Below, in pieces: positions 26,386 through 33,877 of a stretch of DNA of 64,000 bases. Source of the DNA: Desulfofundulus salinus (GTDB taxonomy: Bacteria > Bacillota > Desulfotomaculia > Desulfotomaculales > Desulfovirgulaceae). Made by a program: the position numbers and the translations under genes. The stretch spans positions 1,602,016 to 1,666,015 of the forward strand of contig NZ_RBWE01000001.1 in the NCBI RefSeq assembly GCF_003627965.1. The letters are read 5' to 3'. Below the pieces are notes generated by a model. That model searched no databases, was not told where the DNA came from, and saw only the letters and a list, made by a program, of their open reading frames with translations. Each line of letters starts with the position of its first letter. Within the stretch, counting starts at the first letter, position 1.

Positions 26386-28008
26386 CTGACTAACCAGGAA
26401 CGGATCGCCCGGGCCACGGCGCTGGTCATGGGCGCCACCATTTTAAGCAAAATCATGGGATTTGGCCGGGAGGCGGTTTTAGCGGCGGCCTTCGGGGCCA
26501 GCGCGGCTACCGATGCTTACCTGGTGGCCATGATCATTCCGGCACTGTTATTTGGCCTGGTGGGCACCACCATTACCACTGTCGGCATTCCCTTTTTCAG
26601 CGAGTACATACACCGGCCGGATAAAAGGTCCGAGCTGCCGGTATTGATCTGGACCAGTTTTCACGCCGTCACCGGCGCCCTCCTGGTCATCGCCCTGCTG
26701 GGGCTGCCGGCGGCTCCCTGGCTGGTGCGCATCCTGGCCCCGGGATTCACCCCGGAGCAGGCGGCGCTTACCACCCAGCTGGTGCGGGTGTTGCTGCCCA
26801 TGGTGGTGATCATGGGCATGGTGGGCTGGGCCCAGGGGGTGCTCAATGCCCACCAGCACTTCGCCGCCCCGGCTTTTATGGGCATTCCCTATAATATCAT
26901 CATGATCGGGGGCATTTTGCTGGCCGGGGCTTACGGGGGCATTGCCGGAGTGGCCTGGGCCACGGTGCTGGCTACGGCAAGCCAGTTTCTCATCCAGGTA
27001 CCGGCCCTCTACCGGCGGCGTATCACCTACCGCCCGGTCTTTAACTGGCGCCACCCGGCCTTAAAGAAAATGCTCTGGCTGGCCGGGCCGGTGTTGATTG
27101 GCGTGGGGGCCAACCAGTTAAACGTGATTGTAGACCGTATGCTGGCTTCAAGCCTGGCCGAAGGCAGCATTTCCGCCCTTAATTACGCCCAGCGGGTTTT
27201 AAACCTGCCCCAGGGCCTTTTTGCCATTCCCCTGATTACCGTGCTTTACCCCACCCTGACGGAACGGACGGCCCTTGAGGATTCCACCGGCTTTTTGGCG
27301 GGTTTAAGCAGAGGTTTAAGGGTGCTGGCCTTTGTTTTGATTCCCCTGACGGTGGGAATGATGATTTTACGGGAAGACCTGGTGCAGTTTATCTTTCAGC
27401 GGGGTGCCTTTGATGCCCGGGATGCCGGCATGACCGCCGTGGCGCTCCTCTTTTACACTCCGGGCCTGCTTTTCCTGATGTGGCGGGAGTTCCTCAACCG
27501 GGCCTTTTATGCCCTGCAGGATACCTGGACTCCCATGGGTACGGGTCTGGTGGCCGTGGCCGTTAACATCGTTTTAAACCTGATCCTGGTCCGGTACACC
27601 GGCCTGGCCGGGCTGGCCCTGGCCACATCCGCGGCCGCGGGAATTGGCTGCATGCTTTTGTTCTGGCTGCTGCGCCGGCGGCTGGGGCATATTGGCGGGG
27701 CAGCCCTGCTGCGGGAAACGGGGCGCATTTTGACGGCCTCAGTAATGATGGGGCTCTTAGTGTGGTGGCTGGATGTACGGGGACTGGCGCTAATGGGCTG
27801 GCCCTTCCTGGAAGGCCTGGCGGTGGATTTCCTGGGCAGCGGTGGCGTGACCAGTTTTGTGCTGCAGGGCCTGCGCCTGGGAGCGCTCATCACCTCCGGC
27901 GGGTGTTTCTATTTCTTAGGCTGCTGGCTGTTGCAGGTGGGGGAGATGAATTACGCCCTGGAACTGGCCCGGAACATCTTACACCGCCTCCGCCCGGCGG
28001 CCCGGTAA
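26386..28008 (+). CDS. murJ: lipid II flippase MurJ, probable CTG start
   Basis: A polytopic membrane protein of about 540 residues in the MurJ/MviN family, which moves lipid II across the cytoplasmic membrane for peptidoglycan synthesis. The conserved opening (ALVMGATILSKIMGFGREAVLAAAFGASAATDAYLVA) and the paired transmembrane helices are clear. The first ATG is at 26428, but the homologous N-terminus extends further: from a CTG at 26386 it reads TNQERIARATALVMGATI. GAGGTGA at 26370-26376 lies 9 nt before that CTG, and a stop is in frame at 26374. A CUG initiation codon is therefore favoured. Some MurJ-like proteins flip other polyprenyl-linked glycans, which the polysaccharide genes nearby would allow. 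Confidence 0.88.
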   Translation: MTNQERIARATALVMGATILSKIMGFGREAVLAAAFGASAATDAYLVAMIIPALLFGLVGTTITTVGIPFFSEYIHRPDKRSELPVLIWTSFHAVTGALLVIALLGLPAAPWLVRILAPGFTPEQAALTTQLVRVLLPMVVIMGMVGWAQGVLNAHQHFAAPAFMGIPYNIIMIGGILLAGAYGGIAGVAWATVLATASQFLIQVPALYRRRITYRPVFNWRHPALKKMLWLAGPVLIGVGANQLNVIVDRMLASSLAEGSISALNYAQRVLNLPQGLFAIPLITVLYPTLTERTALEDSTGFLAGLSRGLRVLAFVLIPLTVGMMILREDLVQFIFQRGAFDARDAGMTAVALLFYTPGLLFLMWREFLNRAFYALQDTWTPMGTGLVAVAVNIVLNLILVRYTGLAGLALATSAAAGIGCMLLFWLLRRRLGHIGGAALLRETGRILTASVMMGLLVWWLDVRGLALMGWPFLEGLAVDFLGSGGVTSFVLQGLRLGALITSGGCFYFLGCWLLQVGEMNYALELARNILHRLRPAAR

Positions 28009-28021
28009 AGAACGCACCAAC

Positions 28022-28055
28022 ACAGGCGTTTTTGGAGGACAGGCGTTTTTGGAGG
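28022..28055 (+). repeat. two perfect tandem copies of a 17-nt unit
   Basis: ACAGGCGTTTTTGGAGG occurs at 28022-28038 and again at 28039-28055. Each copy ends in GGAGG, but no open frame follows. It lies just after the murJ stop. Confidence 0.85.
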
Positions 28056-28094
28056 TACGTAGCAGGTAGCTTGCACAGCAAGGGAAGTAAACAG

Positions 28095-28137
28095 GGGCGG
28101 CGGCCGTTCCTTCAGCTACGGGGGACGGCCGCCGCCC
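28095..28137. terminator. GC-rich hairpin between convergent genes
   Basis: GGGCGGCGGCCGT (28095-28107) pairs perfectly with ACGGCCGCCGCCC (28125-28137). It separates murJ from the oppositely oriented DUF1015 gene. There is no T run on either side, so terminator function is probable rather than certain. Confidence 0.55.
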
Positions 28138-28161
28138 AACCAGTTTAACAATGAGTTAACA

Positions 28162-29520
28162 TCAAAAAAGCGGATTGATAACCAGACCCGTTATCAGCTT
28201 GGGGTAAAAGAAGGTGGATTTCTGGGGCATTTTTTCGCCATTGGCGGCCACTGCCGTGACCTCCTCCACCAGGGTGGGGTTCAGGAAGAAGGCCAGCTGG
28301 TATTCGCCTTCGTCCACGGCTTTCAGTGCCCCCGCCTCTTCCCGGGTGTAGGTGAGGTGGCTCTCCCTGGCCCGCTCCGCGCCGCCGATGCCCAAAAGGC
28401 GTTCCAGGATCAGGTGGTGCAGCACCGAAACATCCAGCCCCTGCCAGGCGGCGGAATGGCCGTCAGGCATCAGGCGGGGCAACGCCCCTTCATCCCGCAG
28501 GGTCAAGAGATACAGGCGCCCCCTGCCGCAGTACAGGCCGAAGGAGTGGCGGTAGGAAAGGGGGCCCGCGCCGGGCCGGGCATCTCCCGTGAAGCCCCCC
28601 CGGGCAGCCAGTTCTTTGATGAAACCGGCAAAGTTGCCGTAGCCGGGGGCAAGAGGGAAGACCTCTATCTCAAAATGCTCCTTTATCTTACCCAAAAGTT
28701 CATCCACATCCAGACCCTCAACGTTGCGCACCAGGCGGTGGGTCGGCAGCACCACCAGGCCGGGATCGTACAGGTTGACCAGGGTCATCATCACGTAATC
28801 ATAAGGTCCCGGTTCGGCGGGGTTGCCCTCCTCTTGCCGCATTTCCCGGCTGTAAGCCAGGGCCGTTTCGTAGCGGTGGTGGCCGTCGGCAATGAAAATG
28901 CGCCTGCCGGCCATGGCCTGCTGCACCTGCTCGATAACGGCGGGGTCCGTGATCACCCACAGGCGGTGGGCATGGCCGTTTTCATCGGTAAAGTCCAGGT
29001 CCGGCGACCGGCCGGCTCGTAGCCGCAAAAGGTTGTCCACGGTCATTTCCGCATCGGCATATAGGCCGAAAATGGGGCTAAAATTGGCCCGGCAGGCCCG
29101 CATCAGCGCCAGGCGGTCGGCCTTGTGCTTGGGCAGGGTCTCCTCGTGGGGCAGGACCACGCCCTTCTCATAGGGCTCCAGCTTAACTGCGCAGATCATT
29201 CCGCCGCGCACCAGACGTTTCCCACCAACGCTAAATTCCTGTTCGTAAAGATACAGTGCCGGGGATTCTTCCGGTACCAGCACGCCCTTCTCCCGCCAGG
29301 CGGTAAAATCGGCTGCCGCCCGGGTGTAACGGTTGTTGCTTTCGTCATCCCCGGGATAGACCTTGCCGTATTCCAGGCGGATGATATTATAGGGGTGGCG
29401 GTGGTAATAACCGTCCTGGGCTTTTGCATCAATGACATCGTAGGGCGGGGTCACCAGGTCGGCCAGGGGCCCCACACCGGGGGCGTAGCGCAATCCCCTG
29501 AAGGGTTTGATTTCAGCCAA
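28162..29520 (-). CDS. DUF1015 family protein
   Basis: A protein of about 452 residues in the DUF1015 family, recognised by IKPFRGLRYAP, VTPPYDVID, HPYNIIRLEYG, VLPHEETLPKHKADRL and IADGHHRYETAL in the usual order. An archaeal relative is a free-serine kinase (SerK), but most bacterial members are uncharacterised, so I leave the reaction open. The TTG start at 29520 lies inside the last codons of mazG (TTGGCTGA), giving an 8-nt overlap and likely translational coupling. A longer frame to 29568 is possible but would run further into mazG. It is the second gene of a two-gene unit. Confidence 0.8.
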   Translation of the reverse strand: MAEIKPFRGLRYAPGVGPLADLVTPPYDVIDAKAQDGYYHRHPYNIIRLEYGKVYPGDDESNNRYTRAAADFTAWREKGVLVPEESPALYLYEQEFSVGGKRLVRGGMICAVKLEPYEKGVVLPHEETLPKHKADRLALMRACRANFSPIFGLYADAEMTVDNLLRLRAGRSPDLDFTDENGHAHRLWVITDPAVIEQVQQAMAGRRIFIADGHHRYETALAYSREMRQEEGNPAEPGPYDYVMMTLVNLYDPGLVVLPTHRLVRNVEGLDVDELLGKIKEHFEIEVFPLAPGYGNFAGFIKELAARGGFTGDARPGAGPLSYRHSFGLYCGRGRLYLLTLRDEGALPRLMPDGHSAAWQGLDVSVLHHLILERLLGIGGAERARESHLTYTREEAGALKAVDEGEYQLAFFLNPTLVEEVTAVAANGEKMPQKSTFFYPKLITGLVINPLF

Positions 29521-29860
29521 TCTCCTCACACTCCTTATTCTCGCTCTTTTTCCTCGTCCAGCGGTCACTGTCCCGCTGCCGGTATTTTTGCATCATACGG
29601 CAAAAGGCCTCTTCCAGGTCAATGCCCAGGGAGTTGGCATAACAAACGATAATGAAAAGCACGTCGGCCAGTTCCAGGGCCAGATCCCCCGGGGGTTCCC
29701 CGGGTTTTTTCGGTTTCTGGCCGTAGAGATGGTTGACCTCCCGGGCCAGCTCGCCCACTTCTTCAGTCAGGCGGGCCAGCATGGCCAGCGGGTGCCAGTA
29801 ACCCTCTTCAAACTGGCTGATCCAGCGGTCCACTTCCTGCTGCATTTCCCTGATCTCCAC
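29513..29860 (-). CDS. MazG-like nucleotide pyrophosphohydrolase
   Basis: A 115-residue all-alpha NTP pyrophosphohydrolase of the MazG-like superfamily. The metal-binding acidic helices are visible as LTEEVGELAREV and LALELADVLFIIV. Such enzymes hydrolyse (d)NTPs to monophosphates, cleaning the nucleotide pool. The GTG start at 29860 gives the normal size for single-domain members. The C-terminal tail is highly charged (RKKSENKECEE). Its last codons contain the start of the DUF1015 gene. Confidence 0.85.
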   Translation of the reverse strand: MEIREMQQEVDRWISQFEEGYWHPLAMLARLTEEVGELAREVNHLYGQKPKKPGEPPGDLALELADVLFIIVCYANSLGIDLEEAFCRMMQKYRQRDSDRWTRKKSENKECEEIG

Positions 29861-30091
29861 GCCAAACCTCTCCCGTCGTTAAAATACTTCCAAAGCGCCT
29901 GCGAGGCTCACCGTAGAACGCGTGCAAACGGCAGGCAATTGGCCTTACCTTTGCCATTATACCCTGCAAGATAGAATGTGAAAAGATCTATTCCCAGATT
30001 TCCCTTTGAGAGGGCCATATCTTTCCACTTAATGGTCATATTTTCCCCCACCGGAACATATTGTTTTCACAGCAGGAAGGAGGGAAAAGCC

Positions 30092-30793
30092 ATGGAACCA
30101 ATGCGCGGGCCGCACTGGTTGATTGTGCGCAAGAAATACCTGCTGGCCATCCTTGGCCTGCTCCTTTTCCTCCTGGCCCTCTGGGGATTATCAGGGGGAC
30201 TGGCTCCCGAACCAGAGATAGCTCCCGAACAGCTGCTGGCGGAAGCCCTGGAAAAGACGGCAACCAGCAAAAGCTTTCGTTATCAGGTGGAAGCCAGGCT
30301 GGGCCAGGACGGCGTACTCAGCCGGGTGGAAGGGGAAAAGGTAGCCCCTGACCGGATTCACATTAAAGGTACCATGTATAACAACCCCGTAGAATTTATC
30401 CAGGTAGGAGATACCACCTATATGCGGGATCTCTGGACCAGAAAGTGGCTCAAGCTGCAGGGAAACCGGCTGGCCCAGTCGGAACTTTTTGTGGCTGAAT
30501 TTAACCCCCTGGGGTTTTTAAAATTCAAAGATGCCCTGGGTGTCCGCTACCGGGGCAAAGAAAAGTTAAAGGAAGGCCAAATGCTGGTGCTGGAATGCCA
30601 GCCCCTTTTGGATAATTCCTACCTGGAATTGAAGTATACGGACTACTATTGCAAGTTGTGGATTGATCCCGAAAACCACCGCATTCGCCAGGCCGTTTTG
30701 GAGGCCAAAGGACCGGGGAACAAAACGGGCCTCTCCGTGGGCCTGAAGCTGTGGGATTTTGACCGGGAAATGAACATCAACCCGCCGGTATGA
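30092..30793 (+). CDS. membrane-anchored LolA/LppX-like protein
   Basis: A 233-residue protein with an uncleaved-looking N-terminal anchor (YLLAILGLLLFLLALWGL, residues about 15-32) and an extracytoplasmic domain. The domain shows the pattern of outer-surface sensor or carrier proteins of the LolA/LppX/DUF6612 type: LLAEALEKTATSKSFRYQVEA, VGDTTYMRDLWTRKWLKL and YCKLWIDPENHRIRQAVLEA are typical segments. Ligand and function are unknown. There is no lipobox cysteine. The ATG at 30092 is chosen because GGAAGGAGGG sits 6-12 nt before it; an in-frame start at 29978 would lack a ribosome-binding site. Confidence 0.65.
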   Translation: MEPMRGPHWLIVRKKYLLAILGLLLFLLALWGLSGGLAPEPEIAPEQLLAEALEKTATSKSFRYQVEARLGQDGVLSRVEGEKVAPDRIHIKGTMYNNPVEFIQVGDTTYMRDLWTRKWLKLQGNRLAQSELFVAEFNPLGFLKFKDALGVRYRGKEKLKEGQMLVLECQPLLDNSYLELKYTDYYCKLWIDPENHRIRQAVLEAKGPGNKTGLSVGLKLWDFDREMNINPPV

Positions 30794-30807
30794 TTTTCGA
30801 CAAATAA

Positions 30808-30836
30808 TTGACGCTACCCCGTTTTTCCTTTATTAT
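30808..30836 (+). promoter_or_regulatory. sigma-A promoter of hpt-guaA
   Basis: TTGACG (30808-30813), 17-bp spacer, TATTAT (30831-30836). The hpt start codon lies 65 nt downstream of the -10 box. Confidence 0.7.
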
Positions 30837-30901
30837 AAATTAAGGACTTTAAATAACGCGGCATTGCTGCTGCATTTTTTGTTTTCAGGAGTGGTGTTTC
30901 T

Positions 30902-31465
30902 TTGCACGAAGATATGGAAAGGGTGTTAATTGCCGAAGACGAAATTGCCCGGCGGGTACGCGAGCTGGGGGCGGAAATTTCCCGGGACTATGCCGGGAAG
31001 GAACTACTGGTGGTTGGCATATTAAAAGGTGCGGTAATCTTTATGGCCGACCTGGTACGCTGCCTGAACATCCCGGTACGCCTGGACTTTATGGCCGTCT
31101 CCAGTTACGGTGCTTCCAGCGAGTCCTCAGGGGTAGTGCGCATTTTAAAGGACCTGGAGCAGAACATTGAGGGCCTTGATGTCCTGATCGTTGAAGATAT
31201 CGTTGATACCGGCCTGACCCTGAACTACCTGCGGGAGAACCTGCTCACCCGGGGGCCGGCCAGTTTAAAAATCTGCACCCTCCTGGACAAGCCCAGCCGG
31301 CGCAAAGTAGACGTGCAGGTGGACTACAACGGTTTCGTCATCCCCGATGAATTCGTGGTCGGATACGGCCTGGATTACAACGGCCGCTACCGCCACCTGC
31401 GGGATATTCTGATCCTGAAACGACAAGTTTATAGTGGCAAAGAGCAAAGGGAAAACTGTTCTTAA
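30902..31465 (+). CDS. hpt: hypoxanthine phosphoribosyltransferase
   Basis: A 187-residue type I phosphoribosyltransferase that salvages hypoxanthine and guanine to IMP and GMP using PRPP. The PRPP-binding motif is VLIVEDIVDTGLTL with the acidic pair E98-D99. The flexible loop FMAVSSYG and the purine-contact segment FVVGYGLDYNGRYRHL are also present. TTG at 30902 follows AGGAGTGG. It forms an operon with guaA 36 nt downstream, pairing salvage with GMP synthesis just upstream of the purine operon. The length is normal and no residue is missing. Confidence 0.93.
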   Translation: MHEDMERVLIAEDEIARRVRELGAEISRDYAGKELLVVGILKGAVIFMADLVRCLNIPVRLDFMAVSSYGASSESSGVVRILKDLEQNIEGLDVLIVEDIVDTGLTLNYLRENLLTRGPASLKICTLLDKPSRRKVDVQVDYNGFVIPDEFVVGYGLDYNGRYRHLRDILILKRQVYSGKEQRENCS

Positions 31466-31501
31466 TATTTAAGGCAGGAAAACCGGGAGGTTATCCACAC
31501 C

Positions 31502-33046
31502 ATGTCCGTCCAAGACCAGCAGGAAATGGTCATTGTCCTGGACTTCGGCGGCCAGTACAGCCACCTCATTGCCCGCCGCATCCGGGAGTTGAAAGTATTT
31601 TGTGAAATGCTGCCCTACAACACGCCCCTTGATGAAATCAAAAGACATCATCCCCGGGGCATTGTTTTTTCCGGCGGGCCGGCCAGCGTCTACCAGCCTG
31701 GAGCTCCCACTGTGGACCCGGCTATTTATGATCTGGGCATCCCCATCCTGGGCATTTGCTACGGCATGCAGTTAATGACCAGGCAGCTGGGGGGAGTGGT
31801 TACCCGGGCCGAACATCACGAGTACGGCAAAACGGCCCTGGAAATACTGGATACCCACGACCTTTTCTACGGCTTTGAGCCCATTGAACAATGCTGGATG
31901 AGCCACGGCGACCGGGTGGAGGCCCCGCCCCCGGGGTTTCAAGTCATCGCCCGCACGGAACTGGCTCCCGTGGCCGCCATGGCCAACCGGGAGCGCAGGC
32001 TTTATGCCGTGCAGTTCCACCCGGAAGTAATACATACCCCCAAGGGCCAGGACATCCTGCGCCATTTCCTTTATGATGTCTGCGGCTGTCAGGGCCGCTG
32101 GACCATGGGCTCCTTTATTGAAGAATCCATCAGGGAGATCCGCGCCCGGGTGGGGGACAGGCGCGCCCTCTGTGCCATCAGCGGCGGCGTGGATTCCTCG
32201 GTGGCCGCCGTGCTGGTCCACCGGGCCATCGGCGACCAGTTGACCTGCATTTTTGTGGACCACGGCCTGCTGCGCCGGGGCGAGGCCGGGCAGGTGGTCA
32301 ACATTATTCGGGAACAGTTTCACATCCCCCTGATTCACGTGAACGCCAGCCAGCGGTTCTTGAAACGCCTGGCGGGAGTAACCGACCCGGAACAAAAGCG
32401 CAAAATCATTGGTGAGGAATTCATCCGGGTCTTTGAAGAGGAGGCTGCCAGACTGGGACAGGTGGACTTCCTGGTCCAGGGGACCCTTTACCCCGACGTG
32501 GTTGAAAGCGGCACAGCCACGGCGGCGGTAATTAAATCTCACCACAATGTGGGCGGCCTGCCCGAAGACATGCAACTGGAACTAATTGAACCCTTGCGCT
32601 GGCTTTTCAAGGACGAGGTGCGGGAACTGGGCAAAGAGCTGGGCCTGCCGGAAGAAGTGCTCTGGCGCCAGCCCTTCCCCGGACCGGGACTGGCTGTGCG
32701 CATCCTGGGGGAAGTAACCCCGGAAAAACTGGAAATCCTGCGCCATGCCGACGCCATTGTCACGGAGGAAATCCGCCGGGCCGGCCTGCACCGGCAAATC
32801 TGGCAGTATTTCGCCGTGCTTCCGGACCTGCGGAGCGTGGGAGTGATGGGTGACGGGCGTACCTACGCCTATACCGTGGCCGTGCGGGCGGTACACAGCC
32901 ACGACGGCATGACGGCGGACTGGGTGCGCCTGCCCTACGAAGTTCTGGAACGCATATCCAGCCGCATCGTCAACGAAGTGGCGGGCGTAAACCGGGTGGT
33001 CTACGACATCACCTCCAAGCCGCCGGCCACCATTGAATGGGAGTGA
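31502..33046 (+). CDS. guaA: GMP synthase (glutamine-hydrolysing)
   Basis: A 514-residue two-domain enzyme that aminates XMP to GMP with glutamine and ATP. The class I glutamine amidotransferase domain has the catalytic triad C86 (GICYGMQ), H173 and E175 (FHPEV). The ATP-pyrophosphatase P-loop SGGVDSS is at 227-233, and the dimerisation domain closes with [16 protein letters not shown], the standard GuaA ending. The ATG at 31502 follows GGGAGG. No guaB is in the window. The operon ends here; the structured repeat at 33078 begins 31 nt after the stop. Confidence 0.96.
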   Translation: MSVQDQQEMVIVLDFGGQYSHLIARRIRELKVFCEMLPYNTPLDEIKRHHPRGIVFSGGPASVYQPGAPTVDPAIYDLGIPILGICYGMQLMTRQLGGVVTRAEHHEYGKTALEILDTHDLFYGFEPIEQCWMSHGDRVEAPPPGFQVIARTELAPVAAMANRERRLYAVQFHPEVIHTPKGQDILRHFLYDVCGCQGRWTMGSFIEESIREIRARVGDRRALCAISGGVDSSVAAVLVHRAIGDQLTCIFVDHGLLRRGEAGQVVNIIREQFHIPLIHVNASQRFLKRLAGVTDPEQKRKIIGEEFIRVFEEEAARLGQVDFLVQGTLYPDVVESGTATAAVIKSHHNVGGLPEDMQLELIEPLRWLFKDEVRELGKELGLPEEVLWRQPFPGPGLAVRILGEVTPEKLEILRHADAIVTEEIRRAGLHRQIWQYFAVLPDLRSVGVMGDGRTYAYTVAVRAVHSHDGMTADWVRLPYEVLERISSRIVNEVAGVNRVVYDITSKPPATIEWE

Positions 33047-33077
33047 AATGGCTGAAGTATCCCCGGTTTTTTAAAGC

Positions 33078-33286
33078 CCCTGTTTTGGCTCGGTAGCGAG
33101 CGACTTGAGCTGAGCGGCCAGCCAAACTTGGCGAGGCGAAAAGCGAAGGCAGGCCCGAGGGCATGGATGCCCGAGGCCGGCAACTGAGGCAGGATGCCGA
33201 ATTTGCCGGGAAGCCTGCCGGAGCTTTGAGCCGAGCAATAGTTTGGCCCGCGAGGCTCACCGGAGCGAGCGGGAGCCAAAACAGGG
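33078..33286 (+). repeat. structured intergenic element, copy A
   Basis: A 209-nt element between guaA and the purine leader. Its ends form a 14-bp perfect stem, CCCTGTTTTGGCTC (33078-33091) with GAGCCAAAACAGGG (33273-33286). Nested inside are GCCAAACT/AGTTTGGC (33121-33128 with 33240-33247), GGCAGGC/GCCTGCC (33148-33154 with 33213-33219), the hairpin GGGCA-TGGA-TGCCC (33159-33172), and CCGGCAA/TTGCCGG (33177-33183 with 33203-33209). Copy B at 55826-56029 has the same layout with different bases that still pair. Purine-rich AGCGAGCGACTTG and GGAGCGAGCG words mark the two flanks. No credible gene is inside. Confidence 0.8.
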
Positions 33287-33323
33287 TAGTTGGAAAGTGG
33301 GGATAACTCAGGTGAAATGGTTA

Positions 33324-33353
33324 TTGACAGGCCCGTTCCCGCCTTGCTAAGAT
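33324..33353 (+). promoter_or_regulatory. sigma-A promoter of the purine operon
   Basis: A consensus TTGACA (33324-33329), 18-bp spacer, and TAAGAT (33348-33353) lie ahead of the PRPP riboswitch and start the leader transcript of the permease-purE-to-purD operon. Confidence 0.8.
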
Positions 33354-33377
33354 ACACTTGTAAGGATGGCTATTTTC

Positions 33378-33500
33378 CTCGATTTCAAGATAAAATTTTC
33401 GAGAAAGTGTACCTAGGGTTCCACACCCGGTTTTCAGGGTGGTTCGGTCCGAGCGGTACAGGCCCGGAATTGCAGTTTTCCGGGTTACACCGGCAGGGAG
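33378..33500 (+). promoter_or_regulatory. PRPP riboswitch (ykkC subtype 2b)
   Basis: The leader contains the conserved ykkC-class core: GAAAGTGTACCTAGGGTTCC, a short hairpin (CACCC/GGGTG), GGTCCGAGCGGTAC, a second hairpin (CCCGGA/TCCGGG), and GGTTACACCGGCAGGG. The last part, ACACCGG followed by a terminator opening AGCCCAGGCGG, resembles known PRPP riboswitches of thermophilic Firmicutes. The purine operon context fits PRPP rather than guanidine or ppGpp. Binding of PRPP should prevent the downstream terminator and switch on purine synthesis. Subclass assignment rests on motif memory and context. Confidence 0.85.
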
Positions 33501-33503
33501 AAA

Positions 33504-33554
33504 AGCCCAGGCGGTAGGTTTCTCACATTTAACGGAAACCTGCCCGCCTGGGCT
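33504..33554 (+). terminator. riboswitch-controlled terminator
   Basis: AGCCCAGGCGG and AGGTTTC (33504-33522) pair with GAAACCT and CCGCCTGGGCT (33535-33554) to make a long hairpin followed by GATTGTTT. Its 5' arm overlaps the riboswitch end, the usual expression platform. The T run is weak but the stem is very stable. Confidence 0.82.
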
Positions 33555-33605
33555 GATTGTTTAACCCTTAATTCCGGCGTATATTCAGTAAAACCGATAT
33601 GACAA

Positions 33606-33857
33606 GGATGCGGTGCTGTCCGGAGCGAACGACTTGCGAAGCGCCGTTAACAGCACCCGGTGAAGCGAGGCCGCCGGCTCGGCTCTCGAGGACGCAAGAT
33701 TAGCTAACCGAAATAAAAGTTTCAAACACATTAATTAAGAGTTTACAACGAAGCGCAATTAGTCGCGGGCAATCCGCAGAGAGCCAGAGCCGGCCCGAAG
33801 CGAGCCGCGGTGCTGTCGGCGCGAAGCACTGGAGTGAGCGAGGACAGCACCGCATCC
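33606..33857 (+). repeat. structured intergenic element, copy C, inside the purine leader
   Basis: A 252-nt element closed by a perfect 16-bp stem, GGATGCGGTGCTGTCC (33606-33621) with GGACAGCACCGCATCC (33842-33857). A second pair ACAGCACC/GGTGCTGT (33650-33657 with 33809-33816) repeats the outer arm sequence, so inner and outer arms can also pair locally. A third helix joins CCGGCTC-GGCTCTC (33674-33687) with GAGAGCC-A-GAGCCGG (33779-33793). The flank words GGAGCGAACGACTTG and GGAGTGAGCG match those of copies A and B although the helices differ. It lies between the riboswitch terminator and the permease ribosome-binding site, so it is part of the operon mRNA leader. Confidence 0.75.
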
Positions 33858-33877
33858 AACAAGGAGGAGGGTAAAAA

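Noticed and set aside
28022-28055. Start of a CRISPR array or riboswitch at the two 17-nt repeats
   Set aside because: The units are directly adjacent without spacers, there are only two copies, and no cas gene is present.
33009-33357. Open frames on both strands through structured element A (and likewise through element B)
   Set aside because: They follow the repeat rather than a gene, are low in complexity and differ between copies exactly at the covarying helices; the element is better explained as structured non-coding DNA or RNA.
33378-33500. Guanidine-I riboswitch
   Set aside because: The core is of the same ykkC class, but the purine operon context and the ACACCGG plus AGCCCAGGCGG ending fit the PRPP subclass; no guanidine-related transporter or carboxylase gene is nearby.
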